From Chrysopilus asiliformis (taxonomy: Eukaryota; Arthropoda; Insecta; Diptera; Rhagionidae): a stretch of 64,000 nt of DNA. Below the pieces are notes generated by a model, which made no database searches, had not been told where the DNA came from, and was given only the letters and a program-made list of their open reading frames with translations. Shown here in pieces: positions 21,831 to 32,861 of the stretch (position 1 is its first letter; each line of letters starts with the position of its first letter). Made by a program: the position numbers and the translations under genes. The stretch is from positions 43,485,090-43,549,089 of the forward strand of contig OZ035963.1 in assembly GCA_964034945.1 (NCBI GenBank). The letters run 5' to 3'.

Positions 21831-22195
21831 AGCAGGTGTCTGTCTCGTAGAGACGGCCAGAAGACGTGATCCGCCTACAATCGCCAATAGATATTTAAGT
21901 AAGAAATTTTAGTGAAAAGGAAATTAAGGAAACAAATCTTTATTTAAAACATAACAAAAGCTATAATTGCCAGTCTGGCAATTATTGAAGATCCGTATGG
22001 TGATTTAAGTGAACGGCGAACAGTTGTATCAAAATTCCAGTTTGAAGTCAAACTTTCTAATTATATTTTTTTAAAATTTATTCCAGTCGGATTTTGATGT
22101 ATGGGAGTTTTATGTAGAATCATATCCTAAATAATTTTTGTTCTTGCACTTTTTTGATAACATGCACCGTTTTTGAGATATTCGGTTTCTCTATA
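21831..22195 (-). mobile_element. HINE copy A6 plus a co-duplicated flank
   Basis: 21954-22195 is a reversed, 5'-truncated HINE (hairpin AATTGCCAGTCTGGCAATT, ends at TTTTTGAGATATTCGG). 21831-21953 (GCAGGTGTCTGTCTCGTAG ... AATCTTTATTTAAAAC) is the reverse complement of 46073-46195, which borders HINE copy A7 at the same end. The HINE and its neighbour have therefore been copied together. Confidence 0.75.
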
Positions 22196-22263
22196 CGGTT
22201 ATAATAATTTTATTTATAATTGGTTTATGATAAGCGAAGTACGAAATAAATATCATACATAGA

Positions 22264-22753
22264 AGGTCTGTTCGATATAAGTCCTGGACTTACTCCGAAT
22301 ATTTTCACTTTACTCCACAAAATGGCGGATTTTCTTACTCTGAATTTGTTTTTATCGAACAACTTGGAGTAAGTTCAGAGTAAGTCGCGTTTGGACTGTC
22401 AAGGTTGAGTTTAAGTTTTACGTTTGTGTACAACATTTGTAAACTTACGCTCAACTTGGTATACTCGCAATTCTCCAGAATGATTTTCAACATATAAATT
22501 TTCATAATTATACATTTTATAATTTTTTCTTGACTTCCAAACACTTTAAAAGAGAGGTTATGTCTGACAAATATCAGCTGTCAAAAGTTTACTCCAGCTA
22601 AAAGCAAGAGTAAGTCCAGGACTGAAAATATGAGTTCTGGACTTACACTTTTCTGTTCGATATGTGTTGGGAGTAAGTTCAGACCTCATATCGAATAGAA
22701 AAGAGTAAAAACTTTTACTCTGAGTAAGTCCAGGACTCATATCGAACAGACCT
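22264..22753. mobile_element. TIR element with GAGTAAGTCCAG repeats
   Basis: Terminal inverted repeats of about 32 bp start AGGTCTGTTCGATATAAGTC and CTGGACTTACTC; the right end is the mirror with one difference. The GAGTAAGTYCAGGACT word recurs inside at about 22365, 22607, 22630 and 22670. 490 bp, no coding region. The target duplication was not resolved. Confidence 0.8.
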
Positions 22754-22970
22754 ACAGTGTTCAAAACGCTCCCAATTCTAGTCTTTCGTTCAAATTAGTT
22801 ATTTATATAATGACGAAGGTTTTACATAAATTTACTACTATTTCATCGATTCTACTACTATTTTTCGGCCGATTTATTACGATTTCGAAAATCAAAAGTC
22901 ACAACCCTGAACAGAACTTTAATGCTGGGAGCGAAATATCGCTCTCTTACTAATGAAATATATACTTATA

Positions 22971-24263
22971 ACACATGGATCAATAAGTCCCGAGACTAAC
23001 AATGAAAACAACATTTTTTTTGCCAAATTTTTTTTTATTCATCAATATAATCACCTTTTAGGGTGATACAATCGTTCCAACGCTTTTCCAATTTTTCAAT
23101 ACCATGTTTATAAAAAAAATTATCTTTCGCTTCAAAATAAGCTTCAGTTTCAGCGATGACCTCCTCATTTTAGCCAAATCTTTTTCCCTGGAGCATTTTT
23201 TTAAGATCAGCAAAGAGCCAGTAGTCACTGGGGGCTAAATCTGGCGAGTATGGGGGGTGGGGAAGCAGATGAAAGCCCAATTCGTTCAATTTTGCCATTG
23301 TTTTCATCGACTTGTGGCAGGGTGCATTGTCTTGGTGAAAAAGGATTTTTTTTCTCTGCATGTGCGGTCGTTTTTTTGCGATTTCCTCCTTCAAACGCAC
23401 CAGCAAGTCAATATAATAATCACTGTTGATCGATTTACCTTTTTCGAGGTAGTCAATGAAAATCACGCCATGCGTATCCCAAAAAACTGACGCCATGACT
23501 TTGCCAGCTGACTGCTGCGTTTTCGGACGCTTCGGACGGCTTTCGCCAGCTGTGCGCCGCTCAGATGACTGCCGCTTCGACTCTGGAGTGTAGTGATGTA
23601 TCCATGTTTCGTCCATGGACACGTAACGACGCAAGAAATCTTTTTTATTGCGAGCAAATAGCGATAAACAGCTTTCTGAATCATCGACTCGTTGCTGTTT
23701 TTGTTCCATCGAAAGCAATCGCGGCACCCACTTGGAAAAAACCTTTTTCATTCTCAATTTTTCATGAAGGATAGTAAATGCACTTCCATATGATATCTGT
23801 GTTATCTCAGCAATCTCACGGAGCTTCACTTTACGATCTTTCATTATAATTTTTGTCACTTCACTCACATTTTCCGGTGTAACGGCTTCCACAGGTCTAC
23901 CCGAGCGTTCCGCGTCATTTGTGTCGGTACGACCACGTTTAAACTCGGCAAACCACCGACAAATCGTTGCTTTTGATGGACAAGAGTCCGGGTAACATTT
24001 TTCAATCCATTGTTTCGCTTGCACGGTGTTTTTACCCATTAAAAAACAATGTTTTATCAGAACACGAAACTCGGTTTTTTCCATTTTTTAAACAAACTAC
24101 AAAACGACTTTACTCCAACCTCGATAACTCAGCTGTTTCTGGTCCGATCGACTTAAAATTTTGACACGTTTCAAGCAAAGGTTAGTACTCTAGAAAGACG
24201 TGGTTACTGGTTTACTACGAGCGTCATCTCTGGGTTAGTCTCGGGACTTATTGATCCATGTGT
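22971..24263 (-). mobile_element. Full-length mariner element
   Basis: 1293 bp with TIRs starting ACACATGGATCAATAAGTCC and continuing CGAGACTAAC (about 30 bp, apparently perfect), flanked by TA at 22969-22970 and 24264-24265. The related repeat at 45361-45380 shows the empty site with one TA. Near-perfect TIRs and one almost intact gene suggest a fairly recent insertion. Confidence 0.95.
23035..24084 (-). pseudogene. Mariner transposase, one premature stop
   Basis: A DDE/D transposase of the mariner family, which cuts and pastes its own element at TA sites. The N-terminal helix-turn-helix region includes STICRWFAEF-like SKATICRWFAEF (residues 37-48). WVPRLL (119-124) stands where WVPHEL is usual. 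The catalytic triad is D158 (MDETWIHHY), D252 (HQDNAPCHKS) and D287 (YSPDLAPSDYWLF); D252 and D287 are separated by 34 residues, the mariner DD34D signature. The frame starts at the ATG at 24082-24084 and meets TAA after 304 codons. The same frame then continues for 40 codons with a normal mariner C-terminus and stops at 23035-23037, for a total of 345, the usual family length. The stop removes only the C-terminal tail. A conserved Trp near residue 175 appears replaced by Arg. The element was probably active recently. Confidence 0.93.
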
Positions 24264-24528
24264 TATATGTGTGTGCATGATAACCAAATCATTTTCGTTC
24301 CCATGAACGAGAGTCGGAAACCACAGCAAACGCTTTTGCCGTTAAGAGTGAAACTTTTAAGAGCGAAAAGAACGAAATAACATGGCATTCAATACATCAG
24401 ACTCAATGCACACAAAGGAGGAGCATAAAAAGAGTATAAATGTGAAATCTGTACTACAAGCAGCAAACACAGCATAGCAGCGGCAGTAAAAATTTTGATT
24501 TTGATCTTTAAAAAAATAATTGAACATA

Positions 24529-25597
24529 CCCAAACAGCATCGAAAAGTACGGGAACATGAGATTTGTTCTTTGCGGCTTTAAAATGCAGCAATTTACGCA
24601 ATCGGGGCTAAAAATTTACACCTATAATTCACATCCGCGTAAAAGAAGCAAAAGAAGTGACGAGCGCGTCGCACCGATTAATAATGCGTCTGCAAAGCCA
24701 CAATTGCGTTAGTGGGGAAATTGGTGACCCACGGTTCATCTTTGAGGCAACATTCGCTTCATGAAAATCCTGAAGCGATAGAGCAGCATTTGATGGTTTT
24801 CGGGTCGAAATAGTCTGCCACTAAAGTTTCATTAAAGCTCCCCGTCTAAGAAACACCAAAAAAAATTGATGCCTTCAGCCGCCATATTTCCCATTGACAT
24901 TTGATGGAAACGATTTCGTTTCGAGAATTAAATTTCTTATTTCAGGGGAATGACTGAAAGATATTGCATAAAAAGTGGATAGCAGACATTTTTGAAACAG
25001 CATAATTTTATTGGCATCAAAATTTCATTGCAAAAGAAAAAAAAATTTTACCGATAAAATAAAATTAAAGAAATTTTTGATTGAAAACAAAATAATTTGA
25101 TGGCCTATTAAAATCTGTTTAAATTTCAGATCCAATATTGTCGAAAAATTTTAATGGCAATTAAAATCACGACATGCAATCGGAAGAAAAGTCCATTATC
25201 AAATAATACTCCACAAAAGTTTCCATTAATTTGTCGCCATTAGATTTTTCTCGTTCGTCTTCTGCTTACGTTTTTATTTGTTCATCTCTGTTGACTCACC
25301 AAGCTAAGTAAGAATTCGAGGGAGAAAGAAAACCCGCTCGATGATTTGTGTAATTTTGTGATATAATGCCGTCAGATGACGCTCGCGCATAAAGCTTGAG
25401 GCAACTAATTACGCCCCTGCCGTTATAATTGCGGCGCCGCAAACCGCTGAAAAGTGTTCCCCACTATGGGTGTCGTTGCGCGTCTCATTGGCACAACTAA
25501 CGACGTGTTTGCGACATAAATTGCTTATCGCTGCGATTGGCATGGTGACGAAATATGGGGATGAACACCATAATTGCTGCTTAAAATGCTATTTGGG
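24529..25597. mobile_element. TA-flanked TIR element, 1.07 kb
   Basis: Ends CCCAAACAGCAT / ATGCTATTTGGG between TA copies at 24527-24528 and 25598-25599. The matching repeat at about 45018-45030 reads straight through with one TA. Inside are GC-richer stretches (GACGAGCGCGTCGCACC, GCGGCGCCGCAAACC) but no long frame. Tc1/mariner-like target choice; non-autonomous. Confidence 0.85.
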
Positions 25598-25830
25598 TAG
25601 TTTAACATAACAAAATACCCTAAACAATGCTTTAATGTAGGCCTCATCTTATAACACAGTTTCTGTTCGGATGTCACCACAAACTATCGAGTATCATCGA
25701 TTGTAAATTTGTTATCATGGCAGCAAGCCGATTTTCTAATTTGTACCCCCATAACCAAAATCCAAGACGTATCCACGTCAAAAAATGTATGGCAGGTACC
25801 CGTTATAGCTAACGTTACTTTTCCAAAAGT

Positions 25831-26017
25831 TAATGGAAAACTACGATATTTGCAAAATCGTTTACAAAAATTATAATTCAGTAGCTCAACGCGTTCTCAA
25901 GTTACATAAAAGAAATATACCGACAGACAGGTGTACGCACATCCTCATAGTTTTAACCGATAAGAAAGTTTTTATCTACCGCCGTTCTCCGTAGTGTCCG
26001 TCATGAATATATACATA
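25831..26017. other. Unassigned spacer with ACCGACAGACAGG motif
   Basis: A single short HINE-like microsatellite seed at 25920-25932; otherwise nothing recognised. Confidence 0.4.
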
Positions 26018-26225
26018 TATACAGTTGACTCTAAAACACTTTACGTCAACCCCTCCAAGACTGAACTAGTACTCTTCACAAGAAAAAGGAAGGTACCAAC
26101 CTTTCAACTTCCAAAGATAAGGATAACGCAACTCAGTCTCTCACCTGAGGCAAAATACCTTGGATTTATTCTGGACTCCAAACTCTCAAGGAAAAGGAAT
26201 ACGGAAGAGTGTTGCGGCCACCCAC
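26018..26225 (+). pseudogene. I-type LINE fragment, sister of 14940-15120
   Basis: Encodes YVNPSKTELVLFTRKRK, LSPEAKYLGFILDSKLSRK and RNTEECC. It is nearly identical to the region just after the YADD box of the LINE relic at 14861, but keeps the reading frame where that copy has a stop (SLSPEAKYLG). It breaks off abruptly on both sides. Confidence 0.85.
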
Positions 26226-27100
26226 CTTTCATTACAAATATTCAGTTTCGAATATAACTCCCAATAGCAAGCACCCTTGACATCGGTTTTAACCGAATTA
26301 GAAAATTGAATTTCCCGCCACATCTTGGCCATCACAGCCTTCCTCTTCTCTTCTCAAGAGCATGAGACTCAAATTTATTTCATCCTCGAGAAAAAAGAGA
26401 GGAAAATCGAATCTTTGCCACAGCAAAACATTCGTACCGAGGTAAAGCATGCTCCCCTACACTTCTACTTTTGCAGATAACTCATGCATTTTTTTTTGCA
26501 AAGAGCATTCCGCATAGACAATGGCCGACTTTTGCAAAGCAAGACGAACAATTGCCCTCCTTGGTTGGCATCACTAATTCTGCGCAGAGAAAGTTGAATT
26601 TGAGATACCATGCAGCTCTGCGCTGCATGCAGAATTTACATGTGTTCCACTTCATATAAACGTGTGTATTTAAATTCCGCTGCATGCAGAATTCTGCGCA
26701 TGTGTTTAGGGCATAACTGTAATTTTTCGTTTTGACAAAACCTCTTAAGTCGAAATTATGGTTTTTACCATAAAAGCTTACTCCTAAGTTTACATATGAT
26801 GATTTCGAAAGGTTATTGAAACATAAAATCTTTTTCGCAAAACAACTTAAGTCGACATTATACAATATTTTGGTATTTCATTTTTTGGTAAAAGCCTTTA
26901 TGTCACATAAGTTTTTCGTGGATTTGAATTAATCGTATTTCTTAATAAGTCTAAAGAACTTTTTTATAATTTTAATAGTATCGCTTTTTGAAAACAAGAT
27001 ATGCAAATACTATGGATGAAATACGCTCCCATTTGGCTATCGAATGGTATACTTCACATGTGTTAAATACTTATAGTTTTTTTCAGAATTTTATTTTACT
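26226..27100. other. Unassigned, with GCATGCAGAATT palindromic words
   Basis: 26575-26705 holds CTGCGCAGA, GCTCTGCGCTGCATGCAGAA and GCTGCATGCAGAATTCTGCG, giving partial inverted repeats. 26700-27100 appears to belong to a repeat split by the hAT at 27109 (compare CGACTTAAATGACTTTGTC at 28452 with CTTAAGTCGAAATTATGG at 26745). No gene. Confidence 0.45.
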
Positions 27101-27108
27101 CTTAAAAT

Positions 27109-28407
27109 TAGGGATGGGTATCGATTAATCGATTAATCGAAGTAATCGATTATTTTGTTGAATAATCGATTTTTTTTAATCGATTACAGTACGGTATGAT
27201 TAATCGGGCAATCGATTATTTTGTAACGATTATTACACTTTTTGTTCACTGAGATTTCAGATATGAAGATACAAAAAAAATACATTTTTTTGTAGATGTA
27301 TTTTCTTTCATTAATGTACGCCATACACGCAGATGGTACACGACGTGATTTAGAGCGTACAATCCACCAAAATCGTGTATCAGCACTCAGAGAAATATTT
27401 TGTCAAATTGAAAAAATTCCCAATCATATGGAAAAAATATTTTTTCAATATCACAAAACTGGAGAAGCGAGATCAAACAGGTTTACTGAATAGACCAAAT
27501 TTTTGTCATATGGAAAAAATATTTTTTCAATATGACAAAACTAGAGGAATTTTTCGCTAGGGATCAAATTTTATCATATGGATAAAATTTTTGATCCATT
27601 TGATAAAATAGCGCGAATGGGAAAATTTTCGATTTACCACATGGATAAATTATTTTTTCAATATGACAAAATTTGAAAAAAACGAGCTGGTTTCTGAGTT
27701 TTTTCATATGGATAGTTTATTTTATCGATATGATAAAAACATTTATCAAATCGACAAAAACATATTCGTTTTGACAAAAAATTCGTCTATTAGACAAAAA
27801 GTTTTGTAGCAAGTTCGACAAATTTTTTTTGGTCATATTGACAAAATATTTCTTTGAGTGAGCACAGTGTGTGGGGAGCGACCGAGTACAATCAATCGTG
27901 TACGCTAAGATTGAACCGTTCCAGTTCGGCCTGAATTTAAGAGCACCACAGGAAAGAATTCAACAAAATCCAGTGTTATATTGGAAGCAGATGGCTGATA
28001 CTTTCCCAAGAGTTTCAAAGATCGCCTTAACATATGTGCCAGCGGTAGCAACCTCAGTTCCTTCAGAAACGCTTTTTTCTGAAGCTGGCCAAATTATGAG
28101 GGAACAGAGAAGCCGGCTGACCGCCGACATTGCCAATACACTTATATTCCTCAAGGACATTGATAACAAGCATTGGAATTAATTATTATTTCTTTGTTTA
28201 GTATTTTTTTCTGACTTCTTCTGAATAAATTTTTACTTATTTGTTTCATTGTTTTCATTGTGCCCACTCTTTTCCTACCTTTTTGAAAAAATCGATTAAT
28301 CGATTAATCGATTTTTTAGTCCTCAATTAATCGACATATTGATTAATCCAGATAAAATAATAATCGATTCCATTAATCGATTAGTTGTTGGTCGATACCC
28401 ATCCCTA
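27109..28407 (+). mobile_element. hAT element, ZBED-type derivative
   Basis: TIRs TAGGGATGGGTATCGA / TCGATACCCATCCCTA with an exact 8-bp duplication CTTAAAAT (27101-27108 and 28408-28415). Subterminal regions are packed with TCGATTAATCGA palindromes. The middle (27400-27850) has hairpin-like repeats of the form GTCATATGGA...CAATATGACAAAA. Only the transposase C-terminus survives. Confidence 0.95.
27871..28182 (+). pseudogene. hAT dimerisation domain fragment
   Basis: About 75 residues at the end of this frame are the C-terminal dimerisation region of hAT transposases: NPVLYWKQMADTFPRVSKIA, then ALTYVPAVATSVPSETLFSEAG and REQRSRLTADIANTLIFL, ending KHWN and a TAA (28180-28182). In intact relatives the residue before LFS is Arg (SERLFS); here it is Thr (SETLFS). 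The BED finger and the catalytic core are absent, so the element cannot mobilise itself. The ATG used by the frame lies in unrelated hairpin sequence and is not the native start. Family relatives include ZBED-like proteins. Confidence 0.88.
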
Positions 28408-28415
28408 CTTAAAAT

Positions 28416-28519
28416 CGCTCTCCTGAAAAATGCCGATTTTCGACTTAAATGACTTTGTCATAAAAGCACCGATATAATGCCGGGTTTTAAGTATCTGCCT
28501 TTTTCGCCCTCCTTTACCT
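28416..28519. other. Continuation of the repeat split by the hAT
   Basis: AATGCCGATTTTCGACTTAA and neighbouring words echo the left flank near 26745-26880. Not otherwise assigned. Confidence 0.35.
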
Positions 28520-29005
28520 CTTCGCCTAAACTTTTTAGTTCACAAATTGATTCATCTTTCACATTTTATTTTTTTTTTAATATGAAGTACCTCTCCGATT
28601 GTCCTGATTTTTTTTTTGTTTTATAGGTAAGGGATTAAGGAGTTTTTGGGAGAAAAATAGAAGTGGTGCCAAACCGTTAAGTTACCGTTATATTTTTTAA
28701 AACAAAAAGTATTTTTGCCTAACGGTTCCTCACACTTAATTTTTTTTCTATATATTTTTTTTTTTTTGAAAACTATGACTTTCAACGAAAAAATTCGAAC
28801 CAGTTTCAGTACAATCCGTTAACCCGTTACGGAGCTAGATTTTTTTTTTTAAATCATATTTTATTTTTTTTCTTCAAAACTACTTGTTTTTTTGGATTGA
28901 AATTTTGGGAAATTATTTGTTGTAATAGTGGCTACTTACGAAAAAAAATTCAAGCTTCTATCTCTGGGGGCACTTTTTGTTCCCTTATCTCTCTATGGCC
29001 TTTGT
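28520..29005 (+). repeat. Family J arm, single copy
   Basis: Matches 41730-42226 (GGATTAAGGAGTTTTTG, CTAACGGTTCCTCACACTTA, GAAAACTATGACTTTCAACG, CTTCTATCTCTGGGGGCAC, TTTTTGTTCCCTTATC). The opposite arm present at 40776 is missing here. Confidence 0.85.
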
Positions 29006-29794
29006 ACATTTGCGCACAAAATTGTAATTACTTAATCGTTATCAACGTAAATATAATAAACCATTTCGTCGATTGCAACAGATCTGGTGCAAATAGCTTT
29101 TACATTTTTTGTTATTTTTTTTTATAAAAATCCTCGCGAGTTTGGCTAGGAACTTGAAATTTGACAAAGAGCGTTTCTCTGAAAAATAAGTTCGTTGATG
29201 AGCCTTCCAGAATTTCCCGTTCAAATGAAAATATTTTTGAGATTCTCCGGAAAACGGTGAGTAAGGTCAAAAAATTATAAATGCTAGGAAAACTCTTACA
29301 CAACTCTTCTCTCCAACTGAATTTCATTTTACCACTTCTTCTCACGACTAGAATTATGCCTTTTTCTTATGGCGACTGCCTAAAGGCCACATTTTAATAT
29401 GCAATCAAGCATTTATAATTTGACCGCAATTCGAAATGAATACCTCTTAATATTTCTTAAATTTGTCACATAAAAATTGTCCAAGGATGCGTAAGCATCT
29501 AAGGATAAACTATACTGTTTGAGAATAAATACTCTGTTATATGACCAGATTAAAATTTCCTGTACATATAATCGCGATACTACGTACTTCATATAAGAAA
29601 CCAAAAAGTCTGAAGAGTGGATTGTTGAAAGCTTTGAGGCTCGTAAATGTACAAATTTATGAAACGAATGTCAAATACACAAAACTCATATATTTAGTCG
29701 CGCAAGTCTAATCGTCAGGCACACGGCAATTGATAAGATCAATAATGTCTCAGTGACTGTCATAAACTGACCCTTAGGGCTGGATATGGCTCTT
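29006..29794. other. Unassigned, partly HINE-like
   Basis: 29120-29260 (GAGTTTGGCTAGGAACTTGA, AATAAGTTCGTTGATGAGCC, GAGATTCTCCGGAAAACGGT) resembles the central blocks of family A HINEs but is strongly diverged. No gene seen in the remainder. Confidence 0.4.
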
Positions 29795-30378
29795 TTTAAA
29801 AGCTTTTATTTAGCTTGCCTTCGTGTCTGTCTGTCTGTTTGTCAGATCAAATCTTGCAACCCAATTTTGACCCACTTCCACTTGTCCGATTGACTTGAAA
29901 TTTTGCACACTTATATAAGTCCGATGACAATACAATATTTTCACTACTTCGTCCTTGTAAGGATAACGGAAGGTCCTGTAAGGATAACGTGATTATCCTT
30001 TTCTCCAAATTTTCCGGAAAAAATCTATTCTGGGGGTTTTTGGGGTCGCTGAATACGATTCTCAAGTTAAAAAGCCTGTAAGGACATCTCAAATGTAAGG
30101 ATATATATTCGAAGACTAAAAAGAACAAAATAAAAAAAAAATAAAAATAAAATTTTAAAAAAAAGCTTTTATTAAAAAGAATGCACTAAAAAGAAAAAAA
30201 TAATTTTCTGGACGCTGTGTATCACAAATATAAAAGCTTTTAAAAAGCGAGATAAAGCATAAAACAATAAAATAAAAATTTTTCTCGCTTTTAAAAAGCT
30301 TTTATATTTGTGATACACAGCGTCCAGAAAATTATTTTTTTCTTTTTAGTGCATTCTTTTTAATAAAAGCTTTTTTTT
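29795..30378 (+). mobile_element. Family G element, copy 2
   Basis: Same order as 11265-11993: TTTTAAAAGCTTTTATTTAGC, GTCTGTCTGTCTGTTTGTCAG, CTTATATAAGTCCGATG, one rather than two CTGTAAGGATAACGG modules, then the long hairpin. The internal module number differs between copies, so it expands and contracts. Confidence 0.8.
30157..30378. repeat. Perfect 96-bp-arm hairpin
   Basis: The left arm 30157-30252 and right arm 30283-30378 are exact reverse complements by my reading, with a 30-base AT-rich loop. The arms contain AAGAATGCACTAAAAAG, TTCTGGACGCTGTGTATCAC and AAAAGCTTTTAAAAAGCGAG. Confidence 0.92.
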
Positions 30379-30567
30379 ATTAAAGTATTTTGAATATAAC
30401 CAAAAGACCCCATCGCTCAGTTCTCAACACAAAATTTTAACATTTTCAATGTTTTTTTTTGCGAAATGGATTTTTTTTTGCTCCTTTATAATTTACTAGC
30501 AGACCCTACGTGGCCAGCTTAAAGTTTTTTGTATAAAGAACGATGCACGATTTTGCCCCCCTAAACT
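30379..30567. other. Unassigned spacer
   Basis: It includes the TTTACTAGCAGACCCTACG element-like start at 30491; otherwise featureless. Confidence 0.4.
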
Positions 30568-30824
30568 AACTTTTGAACCCGTGTAGTTTTCACTTTGCTT
30601 GAGTACTTTTTGGAAAGGGCACAGACTCTAGTTTCATCCATATATGGCTTCAAGAGCCACCGAATTGCAGGGAGATGGTGAGGGGTTAACAAACTTTCTA
30701 GTGATTTTTCACAGAAATCATGGAGAAAGTTCGTTAACCACTCACCATCCCCTTGCAATTCGGTGGCTCTTGAGAAAAAGTACTCAACCAAAGTGAAAAC
30801 TACACGGGTTCAAAAGTTAATCCA
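30568..30824. repeat. Foldback of about 255 bp
   Basis: AACTTTTGAACCCGTGTAGT and GTTTTCACTTTG..GAGTACTTTTT on the left pair with AAAAAGTACTCAACCAAAGTG and ACTACACGGGTTCAAAAGTT on the right. The inner arms TCAAGAGCCACCGAATTGCA and GGTGAGGGGTTAAC also pair. The left arm has about 38 extra bases (30614-30648), so the stem has one large bulge. Confidence 0.88.
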
Positions 30825-31612
30825 GGGGCAAAAAAAGCGTCAAATCCTGCATGGTTTTTTTAAATTTACTGTAATGATTATTTTATCCTTTTTACAGAAA
30901 ACTAAATTTTGCAGAAAACTAAAAAGGGACAAATATATTAATTTTCAATGGGAAAGACAGAATGCGGACACGGTACTTTTATAGGAAGACTAGCATAGGG
31001 ATTTGAATTGACTACAGTTGCACGTAGTATCAGATGAAATATGGATGTTTCGAAAGGTATTGACCTTGGCTATCATTTCCAACTGACACCTGAACGGATC
31101 AAGCCGGATCAAATTTTACAGGGCCATATATGTATATACGAAATTTCGCGAAAAATAGTATTTTTAGAATGCCCAGAATTCTGGAATAACAATTTTAAGG
31201 AAAAAATGTGGTTTTACACATTTTTAAATTTTATTATAGTTGTCTAAATATGTCCTAATTTTGATGAAAAAATCGAAATTACTGTACTAAGTGACTTAAA
31301 CAAGTTAAAAAAATTTGTTGAAAATTCGAAAATTTTAAAAAAAACTGAATTTTTACCAACTTTGACCCCATGGCGTTCGAAAACTACTTGTCACAGGAGA
31401 GTATACTTTTGGATTTATAGGTTCACAAGTATTCCCAACGCAATGACATAACCGAAATCCTTCAAAGGCAGAATTCAAAATTTGTATTTTTGGCCACCGA
31501 ATGGCACTTGCCGACCTCTAGCTTTAGTCAAAAAAAAATACCAAAAATCTCCTTTCGATTGAATTTGATCAAATTAAATTTTTTATGTGGAAGAGTTATG
31601 TAAAATAACAAT
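30825..31612. other. Unassigned AT-rich stretch
   Basis: The 31041-31247 frame starts MDVSKGIDLGYHFQLTPERI but has no recognised domain. No repeat match found. I do not call a gene. Confidence 0.45.
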
Positions 31613-31663
31613 TTAACCCTTTCGATGCGGAAAGCCGCTGAAATAAATACAAATATTCTTTAA

Positions 31664-32330
31664 CAGCCTTATTAATAAAAAATCCCTAACACGGAGATAA
31701 CTCATGTGCTAACTAACTCCGAGATAGCAAACTTATCCATTAGATAACTATTCTTATTAATAAAAAATTTTCCTCCATATAATAGCTAACTCGTATTTTA
31801 TTTAAAAATTTAGCTGGAATACGGCAACCCTTGTGCCGAATTGTACCAAAAAATACGAAAATCTTTTACATTTAAGTCAAATTTTGGTTTTTTAAATCCG
31901 TTTCCTTGGAGACGATATTAAAATAAGTCATATTTTGGTTTTTTAAATCCGTTTCCTTGGAGACAATATTAAAATAGGAGTGAAATTAATGTTTTTATTT
32001 TAATTGTGATTCACTGCAAAGTAATTAAAAGTGGAAAATTTAAAAATTGAAGGAAAGCGATCAGAAAAGTGGTGTTCAAGTGATAAGGTAATATAATATA
32101 ACAACATAAATTGCATTTTTTTAATGGATCATTGCTTCTTCCAGTCTTTTTTGCAAGAGTTATGCGCCGTCAAGAGTTATCAACTCCTTAACTCGAGGAA
32201 ATCGGTATGTTAGCTAACACAGAGTTAACTAACGTCAGTTAACTCTTAAAAATTTTTATTAATAAGAATTTCGAGTTATCCACTGCGTAAACCATTGATA
32301 AAAATTAACTAACGTTTATTAATAAGGCTG
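31664..32330. mobile_element. TWA-type MITE, family K copy 1
   Basis: 667 bp with 16-bp TIRs CAGCCTTATTAATAAA / TTTATTAATAAGGCTG and a 3-bp TAA duplication (31661-31663, 32331-32333), as produced by PIF/Harbinger transposases. It contains an internal 60-bp tandem (TTTGGTTTTTTAAATCCGTT) and a palindromic GTTAACT/AGTTAAC region. No coding frame. Confidence 0.85.
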
Positions 32331-32861
32331 TAACTGTATTAGAGACAAAAATGCGATTAGACTTCCCATGATAATTGTCACATGCACAAAGTAATACCGT
32401 TACAATTAGTATAAGCTACGTATTGGGACTCATTCGTCCCATTTATTTTGCTTATTTTGAAAGTAATGTTTGCTTAAACATACACAGTTAAACAATTTTA
32501 ACACATTTTTGTGTTCCATGATGTCCACACCTAAAAAAGTGTTACTTTAGCACTGGATCCCAGTGTTGAATATTCAGACTTTTAAGTGTCATTTTAGATA
32601 AACACTTACAGCCTTATTAATAAAAAATTCCTAACACGGAGATAACTCATGTGCTAACTAACTCCGAGATAGCAAACTTATCCATTAGATAACTATTCTT
32701 ATTAATAAAAATTTTTCCTCCATATAATAGCTAACTCGTATTTTATGTAAAAATTTAGTTTGAATAAGGCAACCCTTGTGCTGAATTGTACCAAAAAATA
32801 TGAAAATCTTTTACATTTAAGTCATATTTTGGTTTTTTAAATCCGTTTCCTTGGAGACGAT

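Larger units (their letters stand above)
22900..25830 (-). repeat. Dispersed repeat I, interrupted by two transposons
   Basis: Segments 22905-22970, 24264-24528 and 25598-25790 match, in order and reversed, parts of 44825-45430 (for example GCTGGGAGCGAAATATCGC, GTACTACAAGCAGCAAACAC, ATGGCAGCAAGCCGATTTTC). The interruptions are the mariner and the TA-flanked element described separately. Confidence 0.8.
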
